Notes: generated by a model from the sequence alone, not told the origin. A stretch of DNA of 64,000 nucleotides from Daphnia carinata (GCF_022539665.2 NC_081331.1:3754501-3818500); one strand, 5' to 3'; shown: positions 52,621 to 64,000, counted from the first letter of the stretch. Made by a program: numbers and translations.

Positions 52621-55600
52621 TCGGTTGCTTGGCGGGGCCACCACGACAAGACGCAGGTAATTATATCGTGCCGTAACCAAATGAGATCCCGCCACGACGA
52701 GCGTGAATTTACAATACGACGTTTAAAGCAAAGGAAAAAAAAAAGAACATGCAGCTTAAAGCGGCAGCAAGAATCCCCACCTTTCAGAATACGAAGCGCC
52801 GCGGCGCCGCTCATCATATGTGAACAGCAACAAGGAAATGTTTTTTGTTAGGCTGTAAATGTGAAGGAGAGAAAAAAGAAAGAGGGAAAAACCACGCGGA
52901 AAAAAAAACAACATGTCGGGAAAACATTCACGGCCGACACGCTCAACTGTTGCCCGTGAAAATGGACGGTTACACCTTACACTGTTTCGTTAAATGCCGC
53001 ATAAAGCCTAATAAGGGGACGGTTGTTTAGACAAACACAACAAGAACTGCAGACAACGATAATCACTGAAGGATCATCGTGTACCGCCAATTTTAACGAG
53101 CCGAGCGCGGCTTTGATTTTCACTTGTTTCCTTTAAGTGTTTCGAAACAGATGGGGCATCTCCTTTAAAAGAATATCTAATTTTAATTCAAAATAGAAGG
53201 GACCAACGCGAAATAATCAACTGCGTGGATATGCCATAAAAAAAGAAGAAGAACGATTTACGATCATTTTTCTACCTTACCAAACCAAAGAAAAATATTT
53301 GAAAATAAAAAGCGGGCCATTTTTCTTGTAAAAGAAAGAGAAGGAGGGAAACCACCTTCAATAACAAAGGTGGATGCACTTGTTTCTTTTTCTTTTGGCC
53401 CTATTTGTGGTGTAGTAGTTGGACAAGGGAGGGTTACAAACACACGAAGAGAAAGGCCAAGAAAAATTTGAAAAAAGAATTTTAAATAAAAAAGAGGGGG
53501 GACCTCATTTCAATCTACGACTGTAATTTATAGCGGAAGCTGACTCGGCCGCCAGTAGGTCAAGTTCTTAACCCCCTCAACTCTCTCCTTTCTATTCCCT
53601 TCTCTGTGTTTTTTTTTTCTTCATTGTAACCAACTATACCACTATACGGACACGCACATAACCCCGGGAGAAACAAACTCTAGTCAAAAATACAAATGTT
53701 CCAGTGGCCCCCTTCTTCTTCGTTTCTTTTATTCTTGTATATTTTTTTCTCTCTCTTCGGCGTATACTCTGTTTTTCTATGCATTAAAAAGAGCTGGTAT
53801 TGATAAGCTACATCAAATTCCACTTTATTCCGATCTCTCGGTCGTCCGTTCGCCCGTGTTTAATTCCTCCGTAGCGGCTTAGTCGGAAAATTCTGAGAAA
53901 AATAAAAAAATAAAAAAAATCAAAGAAAGGGCTTTTTTCGGTCAACGTCGATTGATACATTGTTCGATACGAAATGTGTTTATTTTATTTTAGGTTTTTC
54001 TTAGGTTTTTCCCTTGTCCTTGCTTGCAATAGAATATATCAGACGAGAGTGCCGGTCGCCGCCGCGGTTCCAGTCGGCTTTTGATAAATGAAAAAAAAAA
54101 AAAAAAAGAAAAACAAATAAATATTTTACCCATCTTCTTTCATCCACGACCATCAACGAAGAGATTTCCAGCGAAAAAAAAAAATAAAGTCTAACAGCAA
54201 AAGAATAGAAGAAAACCAGTCGGGGCATTGTCCAACGCAGAACAAGTTTCTGATGTTTCGGGCAACATGTTTCCTTTGTTTATTGTTTGTTCTTTTTCAT
54301 TTTATAGCGCGTCAATTTGTAATCGACGTGTTTGACAATCACAATTCGATCGTTTATTCCATCAATCCCCTTCTCAACCTGTTTTGGTTTTTCTTTCCCT
54401 TGTGTTACGTAAAAACACCTGGCCAAAGGAAAATACCTGTTTCATGGTCATGCCTTGTTCTTTTCAATCACGTATTCTGTCCATTTTCTGATTTATTTAT
54501 TCTCCCCCCTCCCCCATCTTAACGTAAATCGCCTTCCGTCCACTCCACGAAATAATAAAATAAATATATACAAATCATCCCTATCTTTGAGGCTCCTCAA
54601 ATCAAAAGAGAAAACGGGGGTATATAAGGGCGGTGCTGAGAGGGAAATATTTAGACTTACCTTCTTGTCTGAGAAAACCTACACAATTTAAACTCATCTT
54701 GTGAAGAGGAGGGGGGGGTCGCATTAGACGTAGATGTAGGTAAAGCAGAAAGGTGGGCGGGGGAACGTGCTAGGCCTCCTTAAAGGCGATCGTCCACCAA
54801 GGTTTTTTTTTTTCTAGGTCTTCTTGTTAAGATTGTGTTCTTAGCATTTATCTGAAAAAAAAAAAAAAAGAAAAGTTGGAGAAAACGGAGCGCTGGTGCA
54901 ACCACCCACCTGCAAATAGATGAGCCCTCGACCCAAGATGGATTGTCTTTGGGTGCACTGGCTGTTGCTCCAAACAAAAGAGGAACACATGGGCTGCGAG
55001 GAGGGGGGTCAACAGGGGGTTGAAAAAGAGGTAACCTTCTTTTCGTTTTTTTATTTTTTCAAGGAAGAAAGGGAATACAAAAAAGATTCTTGTAAATTTG
55101 AACTCTTCGGCCAGGAAAAGAGATATAAATGTGGAAGAAAGAGAGAGAGAGAAAGAAAAGAAGAGGGGGTCTTCTCTCTTCTACGAGTCGGTGCAACAAG
55201 AAAATGTCGAAAGGCCAAAAAAGGACTGAAGAAATAAAAGAAGAAGAAATTCTTATTACTACCCTCGTCAACATTCCGTGGCGTGCGTACAATTCGGCAC
55301 ACGGAATCGATACGCCTGTTAGGTATATTAGCCTACATCTCGTCATATACTATATGTCCTGTTATTGCACCGTTCCATGCGTGTGTGCAATACCTTGCGC
55401 AAGCAAAGCCGTCCAAACGCAAGGACGATGACTTTTTACCGAGGTCATTTCCGTCACGGATGGGGAAGAAGAAAAAGAAAAATTAAAACTCACGCAGTGG
55501 TTCACGCTGTAAGAGGCCACGCATAAATGCCAAGCCAAAATTAAACCCGTCAGATGTGGTGGATCGAGATGTCAAACAAGAAAACCGCACAATCAATTTC

Positions 55601-58540
55601 TAAAGAAAAATCTTCTTCCTTTTTGAAGTTCTTTTTTTTTTTTTTTCGTCCTTTTCGTTTATTGTTTACGCCCGAAGAGGCAGAGTAATTTACTAGTCGT
55701 CTTCAAACTGGATATTTGAGAACGTAACGTGTGTCGTGTCTGTTCACAGCTCCCGACAGCTCGCAAATCCATCATCGGCGCACTCCCCAGTCAACTGAAC
55801 ATTCCTCTCTTACATTCTTTTCTGCCACCACCTTTTTGCTTCTAGTTTAAGAAGGTTTTTGTCTTGTTTGTTGGCTGGTAAAACGAGCCATTAAAAATAT
55901 AGGTCAGGAATTCCAACGACAAATTGTCAACTGGAGCAAAACATTTCAAGACGCTAGCGCGTTTCGCACTTGTCAACAGCGATACATATTTAAGACTCGA
56001 ATTTTCACTGGCGATAAAATATGGTCACGATTTGACCGACTTCGTTAAAAGAAAAATCCATTTCTTTAATTTGAATTGTGTCTTCACTTGAATCTTATTA
56101 CCTCAACGTTGTTAAAGGAGCGGGGGGATTTCTACTCTCAACAGTTCAACGAGATCTTCAACAAGGGACAATATGATGATCCAGTCACGTTTGTCATTCA
56201 CGAGCAATATGCATAGCATTACATAAATAAAAATAGCTCCATTTTTATGTACGATGCTAAATAGGAAATCGCGTTGGTGCAGTCCGATGATCGCGGCCGA
56301 ATTCATATCCTTTTCGAAACAGTTTCTTTTTTTTTTTTTTCTTTTGAAGGGTGTGCGCTATTTTTAATCGGAGAGCCGTGACTTGATTTCTGAGACACTG
56401 ATGTTACCCCCTCTGTTATATATGTGAACCCCCCGTTTGGTGGGAGTATGAGAGAAAAAACCAAACAAACAAGAAAGGAAAGAAAGATTACCAATAGAAG
56501 ACGAAAACAAGGCCAACGAATAATAATCACCATGGGCGGCCCACGTCGAAAAAGATAAAAGAAGTCGACGTTTAGAAAAAGAAAAGATTCTTTCCCTCAT
56601 TCTTTTTACCGCGATCGAAAACTCACAAGAGGCGGAGGAACAAAAAAAAAAAAAAAAGAAAAACCTTTGCTTTTAGATCAGGTCCGTTTCGTTGGGTTAG
56701 GCTTCAATTGTTTGAGAAATTTTCTTCTTCCCATTTTGTTGTTGTTGTTTGCTGTTGTAACCACAAGGTATGCCCACTCTCCCTTGTTAAAGAGCCTGAC
56801 CGCCCTCTTTGTCCTCAAAGGATATATTTTTTTTTTGTTTCTTCCACCGTGTGTGTACTCATTAATTGCTGCAACTGCTATCCTCATGCCCCCTCTCATT
56901 TCGTATACATATACAATATGTGTCTTCCCTCCCCTGATCTCCTCCTTCTTATAGCCTCTTTGTAAACGGGGATCGTCTATAGTGAGCCCTCCACCAAATT
57001 GGAGGTTTTAAACGCACATATAAGCGAGTGAAGAAAGAAAGAATGCTAATCGCCGTGATTTATACGATCCCACACAGTATATTGGTCAACTTTCGAATAT
57101 ATATCTTAAACGGCGATGACAGGTGAGAACAATCACGACCTTTTTTTTTCCTCATTGCCTGGCGTAAATATAGTTAGATGTATAACGGAGTTTCAACAAC
57201 AATGCGCAGCATGGTAGACAACCTGCAATCAGCAATTCAACAAATGGGAAATAAATGGCCGTATGAATCCGAATGGGACATACCCACAGCTAAGTTGCAT
57301 TGCCCTATTACTCGATAAAAAAAAAAGAAGACGCTGCCTCTTTTACATAACTTTCTTTCTTCTTTCTCATCAGCTGTAGGCTAGACATTCTAGTTAATCA
57401 TCTGCGATGAATAAAGGCAGGCTCGATAATAAGACGAAAGCGGAGAATAAATAAAAGAAAAGGTGGCCGCGTCCCAGCTTTTCTTCCTAAAGTCTTGTTA
57501 TTTCGTGTGGGAAACGACCGATGGCGTTTAAACGTTTGCATCAGCGCCAAGTTAGAAAGACATCGATTTGTTTTCACGAAGGCAAAAAAAAAAAAAAGGA
57601 AGAAGAAAACAAACGGCCCGGATGACAGGAGGCTCTACGTCGAGCGATGAGCAAAGTCTTGATTATCACGAAGAGTTTTTAACAAGGAAACCAAAAGATC
57701 TATAGCTGTTTATGAGAAAACACAATAATAACACGACAGAATGAAATGTTAATTATCTGGAAAAAGAAATTGTTCAAATAAAAACAAAAACAAAAAAAAA
57801 AAAATCTGCGATGCAAATCCCGGCTGCCGCCACTGCCGCCGTACAAGTATTGTATCGTTCGAATTGATCATTGATGTGCGGCTGGATTATTACACAATGT
57901 GAAGGCTATAGCGGCAGGATATAAATCTATTGAGCGCGCGCGTTCCTCTTCGAATAAGCGCGGATACACGCACAAAGCAAAAGGAAAAAAAAAGCTTTAG
58001 TTTGGGATGACGGCGACGTGGAAATATGCGATACAAATCGTCACGAACGGCCCCGTCTCTCTTAGTTGAAAGGGCCAGCTATTTTCAGGAGCCTGGAAAA
58101 AAAGGTACCGTTCGGGAAGGGACTTGCGCACGCGCCTCCTTTTTTTCTTTTCTTCTGCGCTTGCACCCGCAACGAAGGCGCATCCCTTCTTTATAATTAA
58201 ACCATAGATCAAAGAATCGAGCGAGACGGAAGGAAGAATTATGTCCACCAGCCGCAACTGTTGTACAACAACAACAACAACTAAAGAGCACGGTGCGAAG
58301 CCAACGTTTAACTAGGCACAGTATAGAACGAGACGGTAGGAAACATACATAAGCACATGCCAAAGAGAAATAGATGGAGATGTTCTCTCTTCGCTTCATG
58401 CAAGAATGTCGATTTCCTTCCTCTTTGTTGTTTTTCTTTCTGAGGAATTCTTGCGAGCAAAGCATCTCTCAGCCGCCAGCGAAAAAAAAAAAAAAAAGGA
58501 TGAAAGAAGAACATTCGTAATATATCATGGAGCAATATCT
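50000..58540. other. Intergenic DNA, no supported gene
   Basis: It includes the longest microsatellite of the window, (TG)26 at 52567-52618, a small inverted repeat at 55273-55307 and scattered A/T runs. Frames near 55129-55431 are Lys/Glu/Arg-rich translations of GA-rich DNA. Confidence 0.4.
52567..52618. repeat. (TG)26 microsatellite
   Basis: An uninterrupted 52-bp dinucleotide tract, the longest seen here. It is likely length-polymorphic and could form Z-DNA. Confidence 0.97.
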
Positions 58541-58549
58541 GTCGACGCT

Positions 58550-59240
58550 AACAGCGTGAGATGACACGGCCAATGGCTTCCACGTGTGTTTGATGTCATG
58601 TTTAATCACACGGGACCGAAAAACCGGCGCGACGAACGGGACCAAAAAATCCTGCCACGGCTGTTCTTACTCTGCTAACCCCGCCTTTCTTTTTAATGTT
58701 AACGTTCATTTCTTTTCATTCGCGGCTTTGCGCCGCTGTCGCCACACGTAGTCGACTCACGTTCGGCTCCGCTTCTTCTTCCGTTTCGCGTGTCTATTTT
58801 TTATTTGCACGCCGGCGCGGCGCGTGATGTTTATTGGAAGTCGAACGGACTTAGAAGAATCGTCGGACGGGAGAATGGAGAAAACAGGCACGGATACAAA
58901 TCAACGGAGAAAAAACTAGACACTTTTGCGGCCTCGTCGCCTATCAACTTCATCCTTTCCGATCATTAATATAAAGACTGTTATCATTACGGCGAATGCG
59001 CTATAAATGTACAACCCTTTTCAACACGCCTTTCTTTCTCCTGCCCTCTCTTCCGTGTTTTGCCGTGCTTGATTGAATCGTCAAGGTGCACCGAAAGGCC
59101 ACAGCAGCCGTATAGGAAGATGACGACCAATAAGTTTGATTTACACGCCGGATTTTCTCCAGACACGTCGCCTACCGGTTCCAGGTACTTCGCGTAATCC
59201 TTTTGTAAATCTTTTTTCAATTTCTTTTTTTTTTTTCCAG
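58550..59240 (+). promoter_or_regulatory. CpG-rich promoter-like block with a possible short intron
   Basis: Features in order: GGCCAATGG (58568), CCCCGCC (58679), a CpG-dense stretch near 58810, TATAAAT (59002), an open frame including MTTNKFDLHAGFSPDTSPTG, a donor-like CCAG|GTACTT (59185) and a strong acceptor TTTTTTTTTTTTCCAG (59240), which would make a 56-nt intron. The frame after the join closes within nine codons, so any coding role is doubtful. Confidence 0.2.
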
Positions 59241-59244
59241 CATT

Positions 59245-61150
59245 GAGATTTGGCTGTGTGCGTAATCACGATTTTATTGCATTCGCCATCCATCGTTTTC
59301 TCATATCCTCGTTGATGGCGCATCTATGCGATTCGGGTCAGTTCATTCTGAGATCTCACGCCTTTCGTGCTTTCCTCACCACTTTTTTTTTCTTTCCCAT
59401 TCGTCGTCATTTTAACGACTAGCATCTGACAAGACGCCACAGTTAGTTTTCATTGTGAATCTTATGCACATTTCAGTTCGTCTTTGTTTTAACCTCAGTT
59501 CGCTCCGTCTACACCAATGTCGTGATTAGCAAAATTTCATAGCGTCCCCCTCTTGTTAACGTCCATCTTAAGAACGACTGGCTATCGTCGACGAATGCGC
59601 TCTTACATCATACGGAGGAAAACAAATTCAGAATGTTTTGTAGGTCATCCTGGAGCTCTTTCTTTTTCTCGCTAACTATACGTGCATCAGCAAAACATAG
59701 AACCTCCAAAGGGTCAAATGGAATATACATTTATATCTCACATATACATATATAAGATGTTGTATATACAATACACACATGGAGAGAAAGGCCCCCTTCT
59801 ATCCCCCCCCCCCTTTTTTCTTTGGTTCTTCTTCTTAGAGACAAATGTTCTTCTCCCTTTTAAAGCCGATTTACACGTGGCTAACCTCTTCAGCCTTCTT
59901 TTGCTCTTCTTATGTAACTTGTTGCCTACCTTCTTCCCTCTTCTTTTTCGGAGGGGGGGGGGGGTTCTTTTTTTCTTTTCGCCCCGTTATTTTCTTATTA
60001 TCATAATTTTTTTTTTTGCCTTTGTTGTTGTTGTGTGTATACGTTTTGCCTTCCATCCATCCGGACTCTCGACACATTTGTAGACATTTAGGAAGGCCTC
60101 GGTGCGTACGCGGACCACCGGAATGATAAACAGCCGTAGTGACAAGGTTCACATCTCCGTGTGTGTTGATAAGCATCCATCTAACGAGCGGCCTTTTGTC
60201 AACCTCTTCCTCGGTGTTCCAGAATTTTGTTGCGTTTCGTTTTTCTCTTGTGTGTATTTCTGTTCGTGGTTTTTCTTGCTGACCATTTGTAGGGCATTTT
60301 TTTTTTTTCGTCATGTATTCATCCCTTTCTTTGTGCCTTTACTATCTTTTTGCTAGAAAGAAAGGAAAAAAAATCAGAAGACCTTTTTTTCCAGAAAGAA
60401 GAGAAACGATCTCCAAAGAGTTTAGAAAGTTTTGCTACCATAGCGGTAGTGGCTCTCCATCCCTCTTTTAAACGTCTTTTAACTTTTTTATGTCCTCAAG
60501 GGGGTCCCACAGAACTTTGAAAATCCAAGAACAAGTTTGCCACGGCATCACCTGTACGACGTTATGACAATAATAAGGGTTCGAGGTCGAAAAAATACGC
60601 AATGACGACGACCAACCACGAGAGGCTACGCATTTTTTTGCCACCTTTCAAATCATTTATGGGCTTTCGAACATGTACGTGTTACCTGTGTATGTTGTAT
60701 TTTGAAATATATATATGTATTTTTTTAATCTTTTCCTTGAGGTGAAATCATGGAACTTGCGGGCTTCCATCATCGGACCTATACGGCGAGAATCCATCAT
60801 TTCTCTTTTAATTTTTTTTTCCCTATATTTTTACGACGATGTGGGCAACTCGCTCGAGTTAGCACACACACACACACACACGTCGACGTAAGTGGACGCG
60901 GGATAGCTTGCTTTATATGCCGGCCAGGTCAATCGTAAGGCATCGGAAGTGGCGCCGTCAACATTCACGATCCATAAAGGCTAGTCGGCTGATTATTTAC
61001 GATCCGAGTCTCACTGTTAACCGCGCTGTTAACGCTATACACCCAACCACCACTAGGCACCACACACGCACCATTCCGTCTACATTTCGTTATAAATCCG
61101 CATCATGAAGGCGAAATAATATATGCACTATGCCATATCGTTGTTTCTTA
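59245..61150. other. Intergenic DNA 3' of the small minus-strand gene
   Basis: Poly-C then poly-T (59803-59819), poly-G (59953-59964) and an (AC)n tract near 60864. No coding exon can be supported. Confidence 0.4.
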
Positions 61151-61576
61151 GCTTTTTTTATTGTGATTTCCATATTTCTTCTAAAAGCCGAATTTTATTC
61201 AGTTTTTTAATACGCGGAATTCATATTAGCGCCGTTCGGGACTGCTTGTGTCGTATAACTTGACGTAGCCGGACGCGCAATAGGTTTAAATTTGGCATCC
61301 GCCTATGCATGTAGTCGCACCCTTCCATTCCGGAGAAAGGAAGGCGAGACAACTTTTGCATTCACACAATAATCTAGTAATAATAAACGTAATGATAACA
61401 ATTTGGTTGGGCCTTCTTGTTGCAAAGCTTTTGCCATACGAATGACTAGGAATTGCCATACCATCAACAAAACGTCTTTTTCATTTGGGTGTATTCCTTT
61501 TGCGAACAGTTTTCGAACAGCATAGACAGCTTTCGTTACGAAATTCGGCGAGAAATTTGTGTTGGTATGTGCGGAT

Positions 61577-62189
61577 TCATTCAATGTGTAGCCGTTCCTG
61601 CGCTTCGGATGGCGAGGGTTCCTCTTCGGAATATTTTTCAGTCAGCCCCAGTTTTTCTCCGGTAACCCTATACATCACCGTACATCAACACATTATAGCA
61701 AAATAAAAATAATAATTTAAAAAATCAAGACGGAATAGAATTACGAATTTGGGGTGAAGAATGGGGTAGGCAGGTATGCGCTTTGCCAGACCCAAAACAG
61801 TTGGAAAGCACGATATAGCATTGACAAGGAAATGCGAAAAAGGATGTAGATCACTTACAGCAAAACATGTTTGCATTGTTCAGCTAGTTGATCAGGTTCT
61901 CCTCCGAGGTGGCAGGAATCAGGATATTGTTCATGAAGCGGACTGTGGGGAGGGTCAGAAAACTGGTTTGAATCTCTCTCTCTTCGACAAATGCTCTTGC
62001 AATTCTTATAACGTAGTCTCTTTCTTTTTTTCTGCTCTTAAAATATATTGCTTACTGTTTTGCTTTACGGAGACCTACCGCTGCCAACAGGCCGTGACCT
62101 AACGCTTTAAAGCTGGGCCACCAGCCACTCTTCTGTTGTTTCTCATTCGGCTCGGACTTGATCTCCCCCTGCGTTGAGGTGTTCGCCAT
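61577..62189 (-). CDS. Unrecognised small protein, three exons (about 102 residues)
   Basis: Coding exons are 62189-62056, 61942-61859 and 61667-61577. Splice sites are AAACA|GTAAGC, CCTCCCCACAG|TCCGC, TTGCT|GTAAGTG and GTATAG|GGTTAC. The phases fit, and the frame stays open over 102 codons to TGA. The ATG context is GTCGCGATGG. The protein starts MANTSTQGEIKSEPNEKQQK. A short hydrophobic stretch follows at about residues 22-40 (SGWWPSFKALGHGLLAAVGL), then a Cys/His-containing middle (YPDSCHLGGEP, AEQCKHV). The tail is acidic and ends SPSEAQERLHIE. I do not recognise the family. A likely 5' UTR acceptor (TTTAATCCACAG) lies about 47 nt upstream, and AATAAA occurs on this strand at 61199-61194 and 61162-61157. 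Composition and coherent splicing argue for a real gene. The last exon has an alternative reading, see findings. Confidence 0.5.
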
Positions 62190-62346
62190 CGCGACGGGTA
62201 ACTTTTTATTTATATTTGAGGAGAACGAAAAAACAAAAACACTGTGGATTAAACAAGAAAAAAAAAAAAAAGGGGAAACACGAAACTCGTTTTTCTCAAT
62301 TCATGTAATTATACTAGGGGCAGGTAACAACAACCGCAGTCTTATG

Positions 62347-62826
62347 TTAAATGGCGTATGAGTAGCTCTTTTCAGATTGAAATAACGACTGACCATCGTC
62401 CAAAGAGGGAGTAATAAAAAGTCGACGATAGAACGACGTCGAGCCCGACAAGTCGTTAAGCCCTAGCGGATCACCATTATGTGGAAACTGAATTGGATAT
62501 AGAAAGTTCCGCCTAAGTAATGGACTCTTAAGAACGTCCGAGGAACCGATGGCTTTTTCCCACTTGTAACTAGATACGAATGGGCAACGCATGCAAATGA
62601 AGTCGCGGCAAGCTCTTCTCTTCTTGTCTTCCTCCAGTTGGATTTCCAGTGTTTTGGATATGTTTATTCTCCTCTGTATATAAATACGCAGCCATCGCTG
62701 ATTATCGTTTCGGTTGGTTATTGGTTGTCTACATTTATTGCTATACGAGCTATGATGACTACGACCAGACGTATCATCATAAAGATTCGTATTTACAGCC
62801 TTTTCTGTTTTCAATGGGTGATTCAT
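62347..62826 (-). CDS. Hypothetical single-exon open frame (159 residues)
   Basis: An uninterrupted frame starts at an ATG (MNHPLKTEKAVN) and ends SEKSYSYAI. It is basic and not low-complexity, with a Cys-containing centre (RRACRDFICMRCPF). A TATA-like TATAAATA lies at 62904-62897 on the same strand, about 75 nt before the ATG. AATAAA occurs about 130 nt after the stop, within the leader of the next gene. No family is recognised. By length alone an open frame of this size is close to what chance allows in 64 kb, so it may be spurious, or it may be an upstream exon of the gene at 62189. Confidence 0.28.
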   Translation of the reverse strand: MNHPLKTEKAVNTNLYDDTSGRSHHSSYSNKCRQPITNRNDNQRWLRIYIQRRINISKTLEIQLEEDKKRRACRDFICMRCPFVSSYKWEKAIGSSDVLKSPLLRRNFLYPIQFPHNGDPLGLNDLSGSTSFYRRLFITPSLDDGQSLFQSEKSYSYAI

Positions 62827-63269
62827 ATACACGAAAAACAAATGTAATTTTGGATTGTTTAGTCGTCTGCAGCATATACAAACGCCATCTATTAAGTATT
62901 TATAAAAGCACGGCCTGCTATCTATGATTTTTTACCTACAGCAAAGTCGAATATTTATCCTGGATAACGCTGTCGCATACTGGCGCGCTATTATTAGCAG
63001 CACGAATGTTCAGTGTATTTAAAAAACAGCTGACTTAATGAAAAATTGAACAATTTTCCCGGAATCAGTATTTAAGTTTAAATACATTCTGAGATATTCA
63101 ACCAATTTCAGTGTCAGGTTTGCCGATGTTTGATGCAAAGTTCCCAAGTTGATTCCCTTCGCTTTTTTCATTTTATTAAGCCTAATGTAAAAAAAAAAAC
63201 CAATTTTCATGTTTAGAGATCAATTTCGAATCGGAATTATATATTTTTAATGTGTCGCTTTTAGATGAT

Positions 63270-63960
63270 TGAATTTTGGGAAAAAAATTTAAACCCGAAA
63301 AAATAAGCCCAGCTTATCCGTCTTATAAAAATTGCTTGGTAGTTTGCGAGGCCTCCGCTAGATGCTATCACACTCGGGTGACCTTAACTGCGAAAAAGCA
63401 AAAAATTTTAAGCCCGACTTTTTCTTTTAAAATTTTTTTAACAAACAGCAAGCAATAATACATACAATTAAAATTTAACAGGGATCACGAAAATAAACTT
63501 AGTTTTTATGTAGAATTTACGGTTTTTGAATAATCTAAAGTATAAAAGCAGATGCGCAATAACAACTATGATAGCGCTGTATTGCTCTATAACTATTTTG
63601 AGTGCGCATAATTCAATAACCTTATAGATTACGGGCAAACTAACGTGTTAGTTAGAATTGGCGTTCAATTTTGAGTCTTACCTGTTTATTTTTTTTCGAA
63701 TTCTGAGAGATGTCGCGTTTTGATGATTTTCGTAAAAATAAAAACTTTTTCAATTTTCGTCAAATTCGAGATTTCGTTAAAAATACATAATTCTGATTCG
63801 AAATTGATCGCTGATCACGAAAATGGGGTGTATTTTTATATTAGGCTTCTACTTTTTGAATTATCCGTAAAAAACAGAAAATCAAAATGGCTTCCCGCAT
63901 GCGTATTTCTAATTCAAAACAAGCGACTAAAATTTGTCTGCTAGCCCCCCATTTAGTGTC
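63270..63960. repeat. Tandem copies (D, E) of the ~330 bp repeat family
   Basis: The core GATCACGAAAAT occurs at 63483 and again at 63813, 330 bp apart. Each is followed by a T-rich stretch and TTTTTGAATWATC. TAAGCCCGAC lies at 63409, and a degenerate copy at 63304. CAAACTAACGTGTTA matches copy C. The array runs towards the right edge of the window and may continue. Confidence 0.7.
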
Positions 63961-64000
63961 ATCCAGTGGTTTGACGTGTGTACGTCCTTAAATGTATCCT

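Noticed and set aside
55129-55486. Lys/Arg/Glu-rich plus-strand frames
   Set aside because: These are translations of GA-rich low-complexity DNA without splice or start support.
60578-60590. GGTTCGAGGTC, similar to a tRNA B-box
   Set aside because: No A-box, acceptor stem or anticodon arm could be built around it.

Overview
The window is eukaryotic, and most likely crustacean (Daphnia-like). The basis is spliced genes with GT-AG introns, a Snail protein of the arthropod/vertebrate five-finger type, arthropod core-promoter motifs (Inr, MTE, DPE), no bacterial operon structure, and a background full of A/T homopolymers, (GT)n tracts and unusually long poly-C/poly-G runs. The species assignment is inference; the rest is visible in the sequence. 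Only one gene can be named with high confidence. Most long open frames here are translated homopolymer and microsatellite DNA, or shadows of the Snail exon. Layout: 1-640 and 63270-63960 hold tandem monomers of about 320-330 bp of one repeat family, and a diverged copy lies at 14735-15125. The only certain gene is a snail-family repressor on the minus strand, 22886 down to 21335. It has two coding exons, an N-terminal SNAG domain on exon 1, and a CtBP-like motif plus five zinc fingers on exon 2. It has a TATA-less Inr+MTE+DPE start near 23227 and a Snail-type E-box just upstream. A second minus-strand gene of three small exons (62189-61577) encodes an unrecognised protein of about 102 residues. 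Weaker single-exon or exon-pair candidates lie at 4056-4496 (+), 14253-14321 (-), 36622-36708 (+, signal-peptide-like), 38377-38571 (+), 38662-38869 (-) and 62347-62826 (-). The rest, some 60 kb, is gene-poor DNA around a developmental transcription factor. Within it are some homopolymer-poor blocks (4500-5620, 49440-50000, 58550-59240) that look like regulatory DNA or promoters. This layout fits a cis-regulatory landscape around snail, but that interpretation is inference. No tRNA, rRNA, CRISPR array or intact transposon with a recognisable transposase was found.
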